Shown here piece after piece: positions 39,667-48,215 of a stretch of DNA of 64,000 nt. Under the pieces are notes generated by a model, which saw only the letters and a program-made list of their open reading frames with translations, had not been told where the DNA came from and did not search any database. A program made the position numbers and the translations under genes. Numbering within the stretch: position 1 is the stretch's first letter; each line of letters starts with the position of its first letter. This stretch comes from Dasania sp. GY-MA-18. Lineage in GTDB: Bacteria > Pseudomonadota > Gammaproteobacteria > Pseudomonadales > Dasaniaceae. Location: contig NZ_JANHAP010000004.1 in NCBI RefSeq assembly GCF_024734385.1, positions 1 through 64,000 of the forward strand. The letters are read 5' to 3'.

Positions 39667-40937
39667 AAATTGTATGCGGGCCAAAGGGATTTAACTTCGA
39701 TGATCATAAATCGAACCTTGACGTTCAGCTCTACTCCATTCCAGACAACAAGAAACTAGCGTATGCAGGTCACGGAATTGCAGAAGTAGCCAGAAAAAGA
39801 AAAATTAACCCTTCCTCAAGGTCATGGGACTTTTTATCAATAGCACTTTCAGTGGTATGCGCTGATACCGCTGGACACAGAAAGCAAAGTCCCGACGGTT
39901 GGACTAGAGAGTTCGACCTTACAATTGCAGTAATTGATCCAGATTTCTGGAGATCACAAGTAGAGATCATTCAGAAAACTTTAAATTTTCTGACCACAGA
40001 CCGATGGCTTATCAATTTTTCTGAAGGGGGTTTTTATCCAAAACCACCAAAACCAGAGAAAAAATTCGATGCTGATTGCTTGACACTTTTCTCTGGTGGC
40101 ATGGATAGTCTTATTGGTGCAATTAACCTTGTTAAAGATGGACGAAAGCCAGTCACTATTAGCCAAGTTGTACAAGGTGATCAAGCCAAACAAAAGTTAT
40201 TTCCACAAAAGATTGACAGTGACATCGAGTCTCTCGTAATGAGTCATAAAGCCAAAGTACCAAATGGCGAAACTCCTGCGTCTCAGCGTTCACGATCTAT
40301 AGCTTTCTTAGCCTATGCTGCCCTCGCAGCATCATCCTTAAAAAATCAAAACGGCTCCAATACTGAATTAGTAGTCTCAGAAAACGGCTTTATTTCGCTG
40401 AATACACCTCTAACCCCCATGAGAGTGGGCAGCCTAAGTACAAGAACAACACATCCAACCTATCTTTCCGGTATTCAGGAAATTTTTGATTCAGCGGATA
40501 TTGGACTAAAAATCGATACTCCCTACGCATTGAAAACAAAGGGAGAGATGCTATCAGAGTGCAAAAATAAATCCCTCATTAAGGAGTTGGCCCACCTGTC
40601 AACGAGCTGCGGTAGATTCTTGCTTTTTAAGAAAACCCATTGTGGTCGATGCGTTCCCTGCTTAGTTAGAAGAGCGGCATTTCATAAGTGGGGAGAAGTG
40701 GATAGAACTACTTACGTGTACAAAAACCTAGGTAAAAAAGACTCCGAAAATTCTGGCTTTGACGATGTTCGTGCAGTTGCTATGGCAATAATACAAGAAA
40801 AAGATGTAGGTATTCGTCGCTGGATGGGTGCGGGGCTTTCCTCTGCGCCAATTTCAAACATTCAACCCTACTACGATATCGCCCAGCGTGGTTTAAAGGA
40901 GCTTGATGACTTTCTGAAAGCCCAGGGGGTAACTTAG
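39663..40937 (+). CDS. qatC: QatC: QueC-like PP-loop ATPase of the Qat system
   Basis: A 424-residue protein with the PP-loop LFSGGMDSLIGA (SGGMDS at 144-149) and a cysteine cluster HCGRCVPC (Cys327, 330, 333) expected to bind zinc, as in QueC. QueC makes preQ0 from carboxy-deazaguanine; QatC-like proteins are thought to modify a target with a related nucleoside or amide chemistry. The N-terminal 130 residues have no recognised match. It overlaps qatB by 4 bp and qatD by 1 bp. Confidence 0.88.
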   Translation: MKIVCGPKGFNFDDHKSNLDVQLYSIPDNKKLAYAGHGIAEVARKRKINPSSRSWDFLSIALSVVCADTAGHRKQSPDGWTREFDLTIAVIDPDFWRSQVEIIQKTLNFLTTDRWLINFSEGGFYPKPPKPEKKFDADCLTLFSGGMDSLIGAINLVKDGRKPVTISQVVQGDQAKQKLFPQKIDSDIESLVMSHKAKVPNGETPASQRSRSIAFLAYAALAASSLKNQNGSNTELVVSENGFISLNTPLTPMRVGSLSTRTTHPTYLSGIQEIFDSADIGLKIDTPYALKTKGEMLSECKNKSLIKELAHLSTSCGRFLLFKKTHCGRCVPCLVRRAAFHKWGEVDRTTYVYKNLGKKDSENSGFDDVRAVAMAIIQEKDVGIRRWMGAGLSSAPISNIQPYYDIAQRGLKELDDFLKAQGVT

Positions 40938-41683
40938 TGGATTTTCATTGCCATTTAGACCTGTATCCAGATCCCCTTGAGGTCGTGACTACGGCGAAGC
41001 AACAAGGTACTTTTGTCTTATCTGTTACAACCACTCCGTCTGCTTACGAACAAACCGCACATCTAGCCAAGGATTGTCCGAATATTGAAACGGGACTTGG
41101 CCTACACCCGGAGCTAGTCCATCAAAGATTCGGTGAATTATCATTGTTTGACAAATGGATACATTCAACGGACTTTGTTGGTGAAGTTGGCCTTGACGGT
41201 TCATCGAGATATAGAAGTTCTTGGGAGAACCAGATAAAAGTATTTACCCACGCACTGAAACTGTCAGATATTCATGGGGGAAGGATTTTATCTATACACA
41301 GTCGTCAGGCAGCTACAGAAGTCATGAATTGTCTAGAGCCCTTCAAGCACAACAACACCTTCATCCTACACTGGTTTTCCGGCACTGTTAAAGAGCTTAA
41401 CAGGGCAATTGAGCTTGGATGCTGGTTTAGTGTTGGCCCTATAATGCTGAGAGGAAAGAAAGGCAAGAATCTGGTCTCAAGGATTCCACAAGATCGTATT
41501 CTTTTAGAATCCGACGGTCCTTTCACTTCATTAAAAAATCAACCTCTTTACCCATGGGACACAAATAATCTGTGTATACCTGAACTTTCGGAAATATGGG
41601 GTTTTGATTCCAATAAGGTTGATTCATTATTAGCTATAAACAAGGAAGCCATCCTTTCTAAACGCTACTCCCTAAAAATTTAA
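40937..41683 (+). CDS. qatD: QatD: TatD-like metal-dependent nuclease of the Qat system
   Basis: A 248-residue amidohydrolase-fold protein, GTG start. Metal ligands are visible in order: HCH (His4, His6) in DFHCHLDLYPD, Glu83 in GEVGLDG, His121 in SIHSRQA, His145 in ILHWFSG and Asp193 in ESDGPF. TatD proteins are DNases; here it is the presumed nuclease arm of Qat. Last gene of the operon, convergent with the NAD operon. Confidence 0.88.
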   Translation: MDFHCHLDLYPDPLEVVTTAKQQGTFVLSVTTTPSAYEQTAHLAKDCPNIETGLGLHPELVHQRFGELSLFDKWIHSTDFVGEVGLDGSSRYRSSWENQIKVFTHALKLSDIHGGRILSIHSRQAATEVMNCLEPFKHNNTFILHWFSGTVKELNRAIELGCWFSVGPIMLRGKKGKNLVSRIPQDRILLESDGPFTSLKNQPLYPWDTNNLCIPELSEIWGFDSNKVDSLLAINKEAILSKRYSLKI

Positions 41684-41713
41684 GAGATTTCAGGGACACG
41701 ACACTTAATACAA

Positions 41714-41739
41714 AGTCCGTTATTGGCCGAAAGCGGACT
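41714..41739. terminator. Hairpin between convergent qatD and NAD operon
   Basis: AGTCCG and CGGACT pair around a 14-base loop between the two stop codons. There is no strong T-tract. Confidence 0.35.
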
Positions 41740-41740
41740 C

Positions 41741-42655
41741 TTATACCACAATCACGCCTTTTTGATCTGCCGCCCGAATGTTTACAGTTACCCCACTATT
41801 AAATTCAATCGCATCATCCACCATGCCATCACTAAAAATCACCCCATTACCCGCCATCAGGGATGAAACTCTCATCCCTGATTGTTGAGTAATTTCACCA
41901 CACACAATATCGGTGCCTGTTGCCTGACTGGGGAATGGCTCGCGCACTGCAAACTTTAGCTTATCGTCATTCCATGCCATTGCACTTTCAGTTTTTCGCT
42001 CACCACCCATTACACCCACAGCACCTGCAACGATGCTTTTCATCCAACCAGTACTACCCAAACCTGTAGACACAATAATGCCACTGGATGACTGCACCTC
42101 TGACTTGCCATCGATACTCAATTCATAGCGTGCAGAGATTTGAATGCGTGGGCCTATAAACAAATCATTAACACCAATTAACTCTTGGCCATCATTTAAT
42201 GTGGCTTTGGCCATGGTGATTTGTTTACTTTGATAACGCTCGCTTAGTACGTCAGAAAATATCGCTTTGGTATCTTCAACGGAAAAAGGTAATAGCACAC
42301 CATCGAAGCGAGCTGGATCTGGGTTGATAGCAATAACCGGCTGGCCGTTTAGGTACTTTAAGGTATTTGCTACTAAGCCATCCGGCCCTACCACCACCAC
42401 TTTATCTTGTGGACCAAAGATAAAGTTAGGTAAAAAGCCGCGCTCTAAACGCTGCACACGGGCGGAGCGTTTAAGCTCCGCCTCTACTTCGCTCACCGAT
42501 TCCATATAGGTGTTGTGCTCGATACGATAATCTTCAAACTCACCGCCTCGGCTTTTTATGACAAAGGCGGCTTGGTCTTCGGTGTTGTATTGGGCTACTA
42601 ACTCCTCTAAGCGAGTGCGGCGTGTTACTAGTATGACTTTGTTATCAGTACTCAT
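41741..42655 (-). CDS. NAD-kinase-like protein
   Basis: A 304-residue protein related to the NAD kinase/diacylglycerol kinase fold. The GGDG motif is present as GPDGLVANT (Asp92 kept) and the NE motif as GVNDLF (Asp for Glu). The C-terminal STxTGSTAY block is VSTGLGSTGWM near residues 196-205. These variants could mean NAD kinase, a related nucleotide or sugar kinase, or a binding-only protein. It is the last gene of a leftward operon with SPFH, NAMPT and NMNAT-Nudix proteins, which supports NAD as ligand. Confidence 0.72.
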   Translation of the reverse strand: MSTDNKVILVTRRTRLEELVAQYNTEDQAAFVIKSRGGEFEDYRIEHNTYMESVSEVEAELKRSARVQRLERGFLPNFIFGPQDKVVVVGPDGLVANTLKYLNGQPVIAINPDPARFDGVLLPFSVEDTKAIFSDVLSERYQSKQITMAKATLNDGQELIGVNDLFIGPRIQISARYELSIDGKSEVQSSSGIIVSTGLGSTGWMKSIVAGAVGVMGGERKTESAMAWNDDKLKFAVREPFPSQATGTDIVCGEITQQSGMRVSSLMAGNGVIFSDGMVDDAIEFNSGVTVNIRAADQKGVIVV

Positions 42656-42684
42656 CGTTAACTCCTTAGCCTTCCCTTTATTGG

Positions 42685-43716
42685 TTACGCTCTAGCGTCA
42701 CCATCAATTTTACCGGCGATGGATTGCAGCAAGTCTGGCGCGATATTAAGTTGGCCAATTTTTTCGGCACCTCCGGCCAACTCCCTAAAAGCCTGCGCCA
42801 TAAGTTGTTGCGGGTTAAGGTTAGCCATAGTCATTGCTTCAAAGATTCTAGGTTCAACCTTAGAGAGCGCCTCCATAGTGGCGGCAATTTCATAGGCTTT
42901 TACATCGGCTTCTTCACGCTCGTTAGCTGTCGCCAATTCAACAAACTCTTTGCGTTGTTGCTCTAGCACGATATCGGCTTCAAGCTGCTCACGCTCCATT
43001 TCGCTACGCTTCTCTTGCTGCAGGCGCTCAGCCTTTAGCCGCTCTTCTTTAATATCTTTTTGCTTGGCCTCGACTGCCAACTCTGTATTAAGCTCGTTTT
43101 CTTTTACGGCTCTCTCTTGATCAATCGAGGCATTACGACGACGGTAGATCGCTTCATCTGCCTCTTCCAACAGCTTCTCTCGCACAGCAGCTTCTAATGC
43201 CCTGGCTGTATCGGGTGAAGGCTTAATGGCGAGTATGGATAAATCCATTATCTCTATTCCCATAGATTGCAGCACCGATGAATTGCTGAGTTCATTTTTA
43301 ACGGCACGCACCAGGGTTTGTGATGCGGCAATCGCTTGGCGTAAATCTAGCTGCTCGATTGCGGTACGCATTTTTACCTGTACCAAGTTAACAATGCGGT
43401 TGCGTAATTTATCCGGGTCTTCTGAAGAGTAACCAGAGGCGTTTGGCTTTAAGGTAAAGTTCATTAAGCCTGATAACATTTCAGGGTCGGCGATGCGATA
43501 AACCACTTGCCCTTGCACTGTTACCTCTTGGTAATCTTTGGTGCTTTCCTTCAGCATAAATGGAAGGTCGGTTGTGCCTACAGGCACAGATACCAATGAA
43601 GTAGTAGGTGCGTAGTAAAAAAACGATAGGCCTTTGCCCTGCCGTTTAAGCTGGCCGTTTTTGTACTGCATGATAAATGTTGTGGGTTCTGCTTTGATGT
43701 ATTGAATGTTAAACAT
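42685..43716 (-). CDS. SPFH/band-7 domain protein
   Basis: A 343-residue protein (start at 43716, with AGGAG 7 bases upstream; the frame is open to 43743). It has an SPFH domain (VVYRIADPEMLSGLMNF, RIVNLVQVKMRTAIEQLDLR, GIEIMDLSILAIKPSPD). A long charged coiled coil (about residues 185-280, AVKENELNTELAVEAKQKD) and a helical tail follow. No N-terminal membrane helix is seen, so membrane scaffolding would need a partner. Its place in an NAD operon is unusual; it might assemble the NAD enzymes or sense membrane state. Confidence 0.8.
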   Translation of the reverse strand: MFNIQYIKAEPTTFIMQYKNGQLKRQGKGLSFFYYAPTTSLVSVPVGTTDLPFMLKESTKDYQEVTVQGQVVYRIADPEMLSGLMNFTLKPNASGYSSEDPDKLRNRIVNLVQVKMRTAIEQLDLRQAIAASQTLVRAVKNELSNSSVLQSMGIEIMDLSILAIKPSPDTARALEAAVREKLLEEADEAIYRRRNASIDQERAVKENELNTELAVEAKQKDIKEERLKAERLQQEKRSEMEREQLEADIVLEQQRKEFVELATANEREEADVKAYEIAATMEALSKVEPRIFEAMTMANLNPQQLMAQAFRELAGGAEKIGQLNIAPDLLQSIAGKIDGDARA

Positions 43717-43803
43717 GACAAACTCCTTGCCATTATCGGGCATTAACCCTTTTTGAATTAAGGGCCCGGTCTATCCAGGCCCAACATAAAGTAACTGTTA
43801 TCA

Positions 43804-43875
43804 CTGTCATTCTCGCGAAGGCGGGAATCCATTCTTTTAAAATCTAGATTCCTGCCTTCGCAGGAATGACGACAG
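43804..43875. repeat. Large inverted repeat between SPFH and nadV genes
   Basis: CTGTCATTCTCGCGAAGGCG and GGAATCC on the left are mirrored by GATTCCTGCCTTCGCAGG and AATGACGACAG on the right. This is the dispersed proteobacterial repeat type related to those at 32,328 and 59,247. It could stabilise or attenuate the operon mRNA. Confidence 0.7.
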
Positions 43876-43884
43876 TAGGGACAC

Positions 43885-45312
43885 TTATGCTGCGCTCTCC
43901 TCCTCTTGCTTGTTTACGATTGCACCAGCGGCGGCACGTTCGCGAACGTGTTCAAAGCTGTACTCTTTTAAGATTTCACCATTTTTAAACACCGGCACAA
44001 GCATATTTTCTCTTTTGCCTAAATCTTGTTCACGAATAGTTTTAACCTCGCCACTTGCGCCTTTGATAACGGCTAAGCGGCCTTTTTTAGAGCGTTTTCC
44101 TTGATCAGTGATGGGGTCTTTATACACATCCATCCATAGTCCATTCACTTTTGCAGCTGATGCCTTCATTGCAAACTTCATGGTGTCGCGATTAATTTTT
44201 TGTAGTAACTCGCCACCCATGCCAAAGGCAATGTTGTCGGCACTTTGCTTGCGTTGCTTCATAGTTTCCAAAATGGCCTCTATGGATTGTTGTGCAACGC
44301 CGTCACCTTGAATCACTCTGATGTAGCTGGGTAATACGCGGTAACCTTTACTATTAACCTCATAACCAAACTTTTTCATTAAGCGTTCGATAGTTTCAGT
44401 GACGATGGCAACTGGGTCACCACTGTCAGGGCGCACTACCAAAGTACCGCCTGAGTTTTCGACTTTATCTTTAAGCTCTTCGCCCCAGATATTGTCGATT
44501 GCATTCCATAGGTCGTAAGAGTCGCTCACTACCGCTACTATTTTACCTGGGCCACCAAACTTCTCTAGCATATTGGCGTAGGCTGCTGCTTCATTATCAC
44601 GGCCCCAGCTAGTAATAGTGCTGTGCTCAGCTGCGGGGATAGAGAAGCCTGCCATCTCGGCACCGTAGTAACGGCGCGCTGCCATAATGCCACTGATAGT
44701 GTCGCTGCCCATGAAGTTAACTAAGTGTGCTGCACCACCGACGGCTGCTGCCTCTTCAGTAGTTGCACCACGGGCACCAAAGTCGTGTAGTTTAAAAGGT
44801 AAGCCTTCTACGCTTTCGGCAGTCTCTTCCATGTAGCATGCTATCACTTGGCGGCAGTTCCATGAAACAGTAGCCACAGTAGTTGGGTACCAAACCGCTC
44901 TTAATAGTGCAGTTTCTACATAGCTGGTTAACCATGCACACTTGGGGTCAGTGTTTATCACTTGCACCATGGCATTTTTAACCGGCATGACTGTGCCTTC
45001 GGGTACGGCTTGTATCTCTATGGGTAGATAGCCATTGTATTTTTCAACAATGTATCTCCAGCCTTCTTCGTTAAAAGGTACACCGTGTGCCTCAAAGATG
45101 GCTTGCGCCTCATCGACATCGGCACTGCTGATTGGCTTGGTTAAATATTCTTTAATGAACATTTGTAGACCAAAGAACACAGCGTCTTTAAACTTGCCGC
45201 CACGGGCTTCGATGTAGCTAGAAACCTGAGCAGTGTTAGGTGGATACTGTAAAAAGTGTGACGCTTTATAAGAGTCGGCGTTTAAGATGATGTTGCTTTT
45301 GTAGATGCTCAT
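43885..45312 (-). CDS. nadV: Nicotinamide phosphoribosyltransferase (NAMPT)
   Basis: It makes NMN from nicotinamide and PRPP. The 475-residue protein is clearly of the human-NAMPT type: NADSYKASHFLQYP, FKLHDFGARGATTEEAAAVGG, FMGSDTISGIMAARRYYG (specificity Asp), IPAAEHSTITSWG (catalytic His), VVRPDSGDP, IRVIQGDGV and NIAFGMGGELLQKINRD. Together with the downstream-acting NMN adenylyltransferase it forms a two-step nicotinamide-to-NAD route without deamidation. Such genes are frequent on phages and mobile islands. Confidence 0.95.
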   Translation of the reverse strand: MSIYKSNIILNADSYKASHFLQYPPNTAQVSSYIEARGGKFKDAVFFGLQMFIKEYLTKPISSADVDEAQAIFEAHGVPFNEEGWRYIVEKYNGYLPIEIQAVPEGTVMPVKNAMVQVINTDPKCAWLTSYVETALLRAVWYPTTVATVSWNCRQVIACYMEETAESVEGLPFKLHDFGARGATTEEAAAVGGAAHLVNFMGSDTISGIMAARRYYGAEMAGFSIPAAEHSTITSWGRDNEAAAYANMLEKFGGPGKIVAVVSDSYDLWNAIDNIWGEELKDKVENSGGTLVVRPDSGDPVAIVTETIERLMKKFGYEVNSKGYRVLPSYIRVIQGDGVAQQSIEAILETMKQRKQSADNIAFGMGGELLQKINRDTMKFAMKASAAKVNGLWMDVYKDPITDQGKRSKKGRLAVIKGASGEVKTIREQDLGKRENMLVPVFKNGEILKEYSFEHVRERAAAGAIVNKQEEESAA

Positions 45313-45395
45313 GATGGAAATCCTCCTATCATTGTCCCTCTCGGGTTTGTGTGGAGCTGAGTCTATCCCTGCTCCTTGTTTATTCGCCTACCTCA

Positions 45396-46478
45396 TCACA
45401 TACCGATCATTTCCTGGATGATGAAATAGTGATCTTCAAATATGTTTGCGGGGTCTAATTCTGCTAATGGAACCCACATGGCGTGTTTTGCGTCGTCCCC
45501 TCCTTTTACTTTGGGTAATGCTTTGTTTGGTTCTAACTCTATATAAAATGCGTGAGTAATGGTTCTGCCTCTGGCTGAACGGTGTGGGTCATCAAACACT
45601 TCTTGTTTTTTGATGGAGCCTCTCATCACCGGCGCTGGCACCTTTAAGCGAGTCTCTTCGCGCAACTCTCTTAAACAGGCATCAACCAGCTTCTCACCGT
45701 GGTCGACAAAGCCACCGGGCAATGCCATTAAACCTTTCCCTGGACGCGCTTTGCGCTCTACCATTAATACGTGGCCGCTTTGTATCACTACTGCATCAAC
45801 AGTGACAAAGGTTGGCGCATAGGGTGCTGCACTCCAAGCCTCTTTATATTTGGCGACAAACTCATACTCGCCTTTTACTTCTTTATAAACTTCAGAGCGG
45901 CTGAACTTCACCATCTCTTGTTGCACGCTAGCGGGCAATACTTGCTTAGCTTTTTCACCTTCAACATAGGCCTCACCCTCTGCTGAGAAGACCGCCTCGC
46001 GTATGGGAGTAGCACTTAGGCTTTGATAGTTCTCTACCGCTACCGCGCCCCACTGTGGGAAAAGGTTTAAATAATAAGAGCTTTGATCTTTGCTGTGGCC
46101 TATCAAACCCACCTTTGGCAATTTGTGTGGCACACCGTGGTGAGCAGTTACCAAGCCATTAATAGTGGCCTGTACATTGCGAACCCAAGACTCGTCGTTA
46201 TAAACAATATCCATCAATGGTGCGACGTGGATACGGGCACTGGCTTCAGGGCCTACCGCACCGCGGATCATGGCTTCGCGTTCTGCGACAGTCCAAGGGT
46301 TGCGGGCTGAGCGGGGCTGGTGAGCCGAACCGCACAATACAATCATTTGCTCTGCTTGCTTCAAGCCTTCGTTGATAACGGCAAGGTGACCATTGTGAAA
46401 AGGCTGAAAACGACCAATGAAGACTAAGAAGTCGTATGGCTTATTATTGCCCTTAGATGATGAAACTTGCTTGTTCAT
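45396..46478 (-). CDS. nadM: Bifunctional NMN adenylyltransferase / Nudix hydrolase
   Basis: A 360-residue two-domain enzyme. Residues 15-190 are the nucleotidyltransferase (FIGRFQPFHNGHLAVI, SARNPWTVAEREAMI, LSATPIREAVF) that joins NMN and ATP into NAD. Residues 210-350 are a Nudix domain with the intact box GGFVDHGEKLVDACLREL followed by REETRL, probably an ADP-ribose pyrophosphatase. First gene of the leftward NAD operon, read from the promoter at 46,613-46,641. Confidence 0.93.
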   Translation of the reverse strand: MNKQVSSSKGNNKPYDFLVFIGRFQPFHNGHLAVINEGLKQAEQMIVLCGSAHQPRSARNPWTVAEREAMIRGAVGPEASARIHVAPLMDIVYNDESWVRNVQATINGLVTAHHGVPHKLPKVGLIGHSKDQSSYYLNLFPQWGAVAVENYQSLSATPIREAVFSAEGEAYVEGEKAKQVLPASVQQEMVKFSRSEVYKEVKGEYEFVAKYKEAWSAAPYAPTFVTVDAVVIQSGHVLMVERKARPGKGLMALPGGFVDHGEKLVDACLRELREETRLKVPAPVMRGSIKKQEVFDDPHRSARGRTITHAFYIELEPNKALPKVKGGDDAKHAMWVPLAELDPANIFEDHYFIIQEMIGM

Positions 46479-46612
46479 GTCAGCAAACCCCTTGCTGTAT
46501 ATGCCCTACCGGGAGGGCGGAACGAAATTCGGTCTATCCAAATTCGCGTTAGAGGCTGACTTAATCAGCCTGCCTAGCTAGTGAATTCCACTTATTTGCT
46601 TGGCTTAAACAC

Positions 46613-46641
46613 ATAGTGGCTCAAAGACACTTACCTGTCAA
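46613..46641 (-). promoter_or_regulatory. Promoter and NrtR-operator candidate of the nadM operon
   Basis: On the minus strand TTGACA (46,636-46,641) and CACTAT (46,613-46,618) are 17 bp apart. The 19-bp element TAGTGGCTCAAAGACACTT (46,614-46,632) covers the spacer and -10. Its reverse complement matches the element at 46,693-46,709 in 13 of 15 core positions, as expected for a repressor site. Confidence 0.6.
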
Positions 46642-46692
46642 CGCTATTTCTAAACTTTATTTATGATTAATTTTCAAACAGGGATTGAATTG

Positions 46693-46709
46693 GTGTCTTT
46701 AGGCCACTA
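46693..46709 (+). promoter_or_regulatory. Second NrtR-operator candidate, upstream of nrtR
   Basis: GTGTCTTTAGGCCACTA lies 30 bp before nrtR, inverted relative to the nadM element. It suggests autoregulation. No convincing -35/-10 pair for nrtR was identified. Confidence 0.5.
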
Positions 46710-46738
46710 AGATGTTGGCATATAGACATTAACAACGT

Positions 46739-47488
46739 GTGATTAAGCCCATGACAGCCAAGCAAACCGAAAAGCAATTCTTAAAAAGCTACAACATCCA
46801 CGATTTTGACGTGCCACTCACTTCGGTGGATATGGCGATATTTACCCTTAAAGATGAGCAGCTGCAGGTGCTTTTAGTCAAAAGAGCCCAGCACCCTGCC
46901 CTTGGCCAATGGGCTCTGCCTGGCGGCTTTATCGATTTTAAGAAGGACAAGGTGCTGGCTGATGCCGCAAGACGCAAGCTAGCAGAGAAGACTGGCGTAG
47001 ATACGCCCTATCTGGAGCAGGTAGCAACCTTTGGCGGCGCCGATAGAGACCCCAGGGGCTGGTCGGTCACTATTACCTATTTCGCTTTGATCGTCTGTGA
47101 TGAGGTAGAACTGAGCGGGGATGAAAGCTCGGATGATGTTAAATGGGTACCGATTAAGGACATCACCAATAAGCTGGAACTGGCCTTTGACCACAAGCAG
47201 GTGCTTGCAGCTTGTATCGAACGTTTAAAAAACAAGGTGCAGTACACCTCTCTGCCTGTGAACCTGTTACCTGAAGAGTTCACATTAACTGAGCTCCAGC
47301 AAACCTTTGAAATCATTTTGGATAAGAAGATTGAGAAGAAATCATTTAGACGCCGGATTGATGATGCCGATATTTTGGAAGAAACCGGCAATATGAAAAC
47401 AGGGAGCAATCGCCCCGCCAAGCTCTACCGAGCAAAACCTAAAGGCGAGAACTTTTATTTTACTCGCAATATAGAAGGGCCACGTTAA
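46739..47488 (+). CDS. nrtR: NrtR-family transcriptional regulator
   Basis: A 249-residue regulator with an N-terminal Nudix-like domain (FDVPLTSVDMAIFTL, LPGGFIDFKKDK). The catalytic Nudix box is degraded (RRKLAEKTG where REUXEEXG is needed), as in NrtR proteins that only sense ADP-ribose or related molecules. The C-terminal winged helix follows (LTELQQTFEIILDKKIEKKS, FRRRIDDADILEETG). It is divergent from the NAD operon. GTG 46739 or ATG 46751 may be the start. Confidence 0.88.
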   Translation: MIKPMTAKQTEKQFLKSYNIHDFDVPLTSVDMAIFTLKDEQLQVLLVKRAQHPALGQWALPGGFIDFKKDKVLADAARRKLAEKTGVDTPYLEQVATFGGADRDPRGWSVTITYFALIVCDEVELSGDESSDDVKWVPIKDITNKLELAFDHKQVLAACIERLKNKVQYTSLPVNLLPEEFTLTELQQTFEIILDKKIEKKSFRRRIDDADILEETGNMKTGSNRPAKLYRAKPKGENFYFTRNIEGPR

Positions 47489-47514
47489 GCCAAGCATTAA
47501 GTAAGGAGGTAACT

Positions 47515-47907
47515 ATGAATAACAAGCTAAAAGTAGGAATAGACATTCACGGAGTTATCGACACATTTCCAGAGCGCTTTAAATACCTATCAACCGCCCT
47601 CTATAAAGATGGCGCAGAAGTACACATCGTTACAGGTATCAAAAGAGATGCCTGCGTTGATAAGTTACTGGCTGATGCAGGCATTATGTTCACCCACTAC
47701 TTCTCAATTGTTGAGCACCTAGAAGCCACCGAAGAAAACATAAAATGGGTTAATGGCAGGCCTTATGCCGCTGAAGATAAATGGGATAACGCCAAACGGG
47801 ATTATTGCAAAGCACAGGGTATAGACCTTATGTTTGATGACTCCCCTATTTATTTACCAACGTTTAATGATATTGATTCGACATACTTGCATGTTATTAA
47901 TCAATAA
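47515..47907 (+). CDS. Small HAD-like protein
   Basis: A 130-residue protein starting behind an excellent AAGGAGGT. KVGIDIHGVIDTFP resembles HAD motif I (DxDGV with His in the fourth position), VHIVTGIKR resembles motif II, and LMFDDSPIYLP looks like motif IV. A short HAD-type fold of the kind found in phage nucleotide metabolism is likely. It is 26 bp after nrtR and may belong to the NAD module. Catalysis is uncertain. Confidence 0.55.
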   Translation: MNNKLKVGIDIHGVIDTFPERFKYLSTALYKDGAEVHIVTGIKRDACVDKLLADAGIMFTHYFSIVEHLEATEENIKWVNGRPYAAEDKWDNAKRDYCKAQGIDLMFDDSPIYLPTFNDIDSTYLHVINQ

Positions 47908-48215
47908 AATAAAACAACAAAGGAAGTTTACTATTCCTTGGAAACTGAAACTAAATTTTCAAAACTGTGTATCATTAAGCCCTAGATAGGACAAGCATAG
48001 ACGACCATAAACTACACAAACTAAAAAAACTCTACCCACAGCCTATATCTAAGCTTAGCGCTTCCGTCTCATCACCTTTTGGACGTCAGACAACCCCCGA
48101 TCAAGTCTAAGCCCATCTCCTGAAGGGCATTCCATTTAATACCACTTTTATCTATAAAAGCCCCCCAATTTAACGCATACATACACTCACCACTCAAGCG
48201 CCATCAAACCAACAC
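47908..48215. other. Gene-free stretch at the right end of the island
   Basis: AT-rich, with a weak AAGGAA...TTCCTT hairpin just after the HAD gene. A 40-codon open stretch (around 48,000-48,110) has no recognisable homology. No att-like copy of the tRNA end was seen. Confidence 0.4.

Noticed and set aside
46739-47488. Active Nudix hydrolase
   Set aside because: The catalytic Nudix glutamates are missing and a winged-helix domain follows, so it is a regulator.
47950-48110. Small gene right of the HAD protein
   Set aside because: Open stretch without start, Shine-Dalgarno or recognisable sequence.
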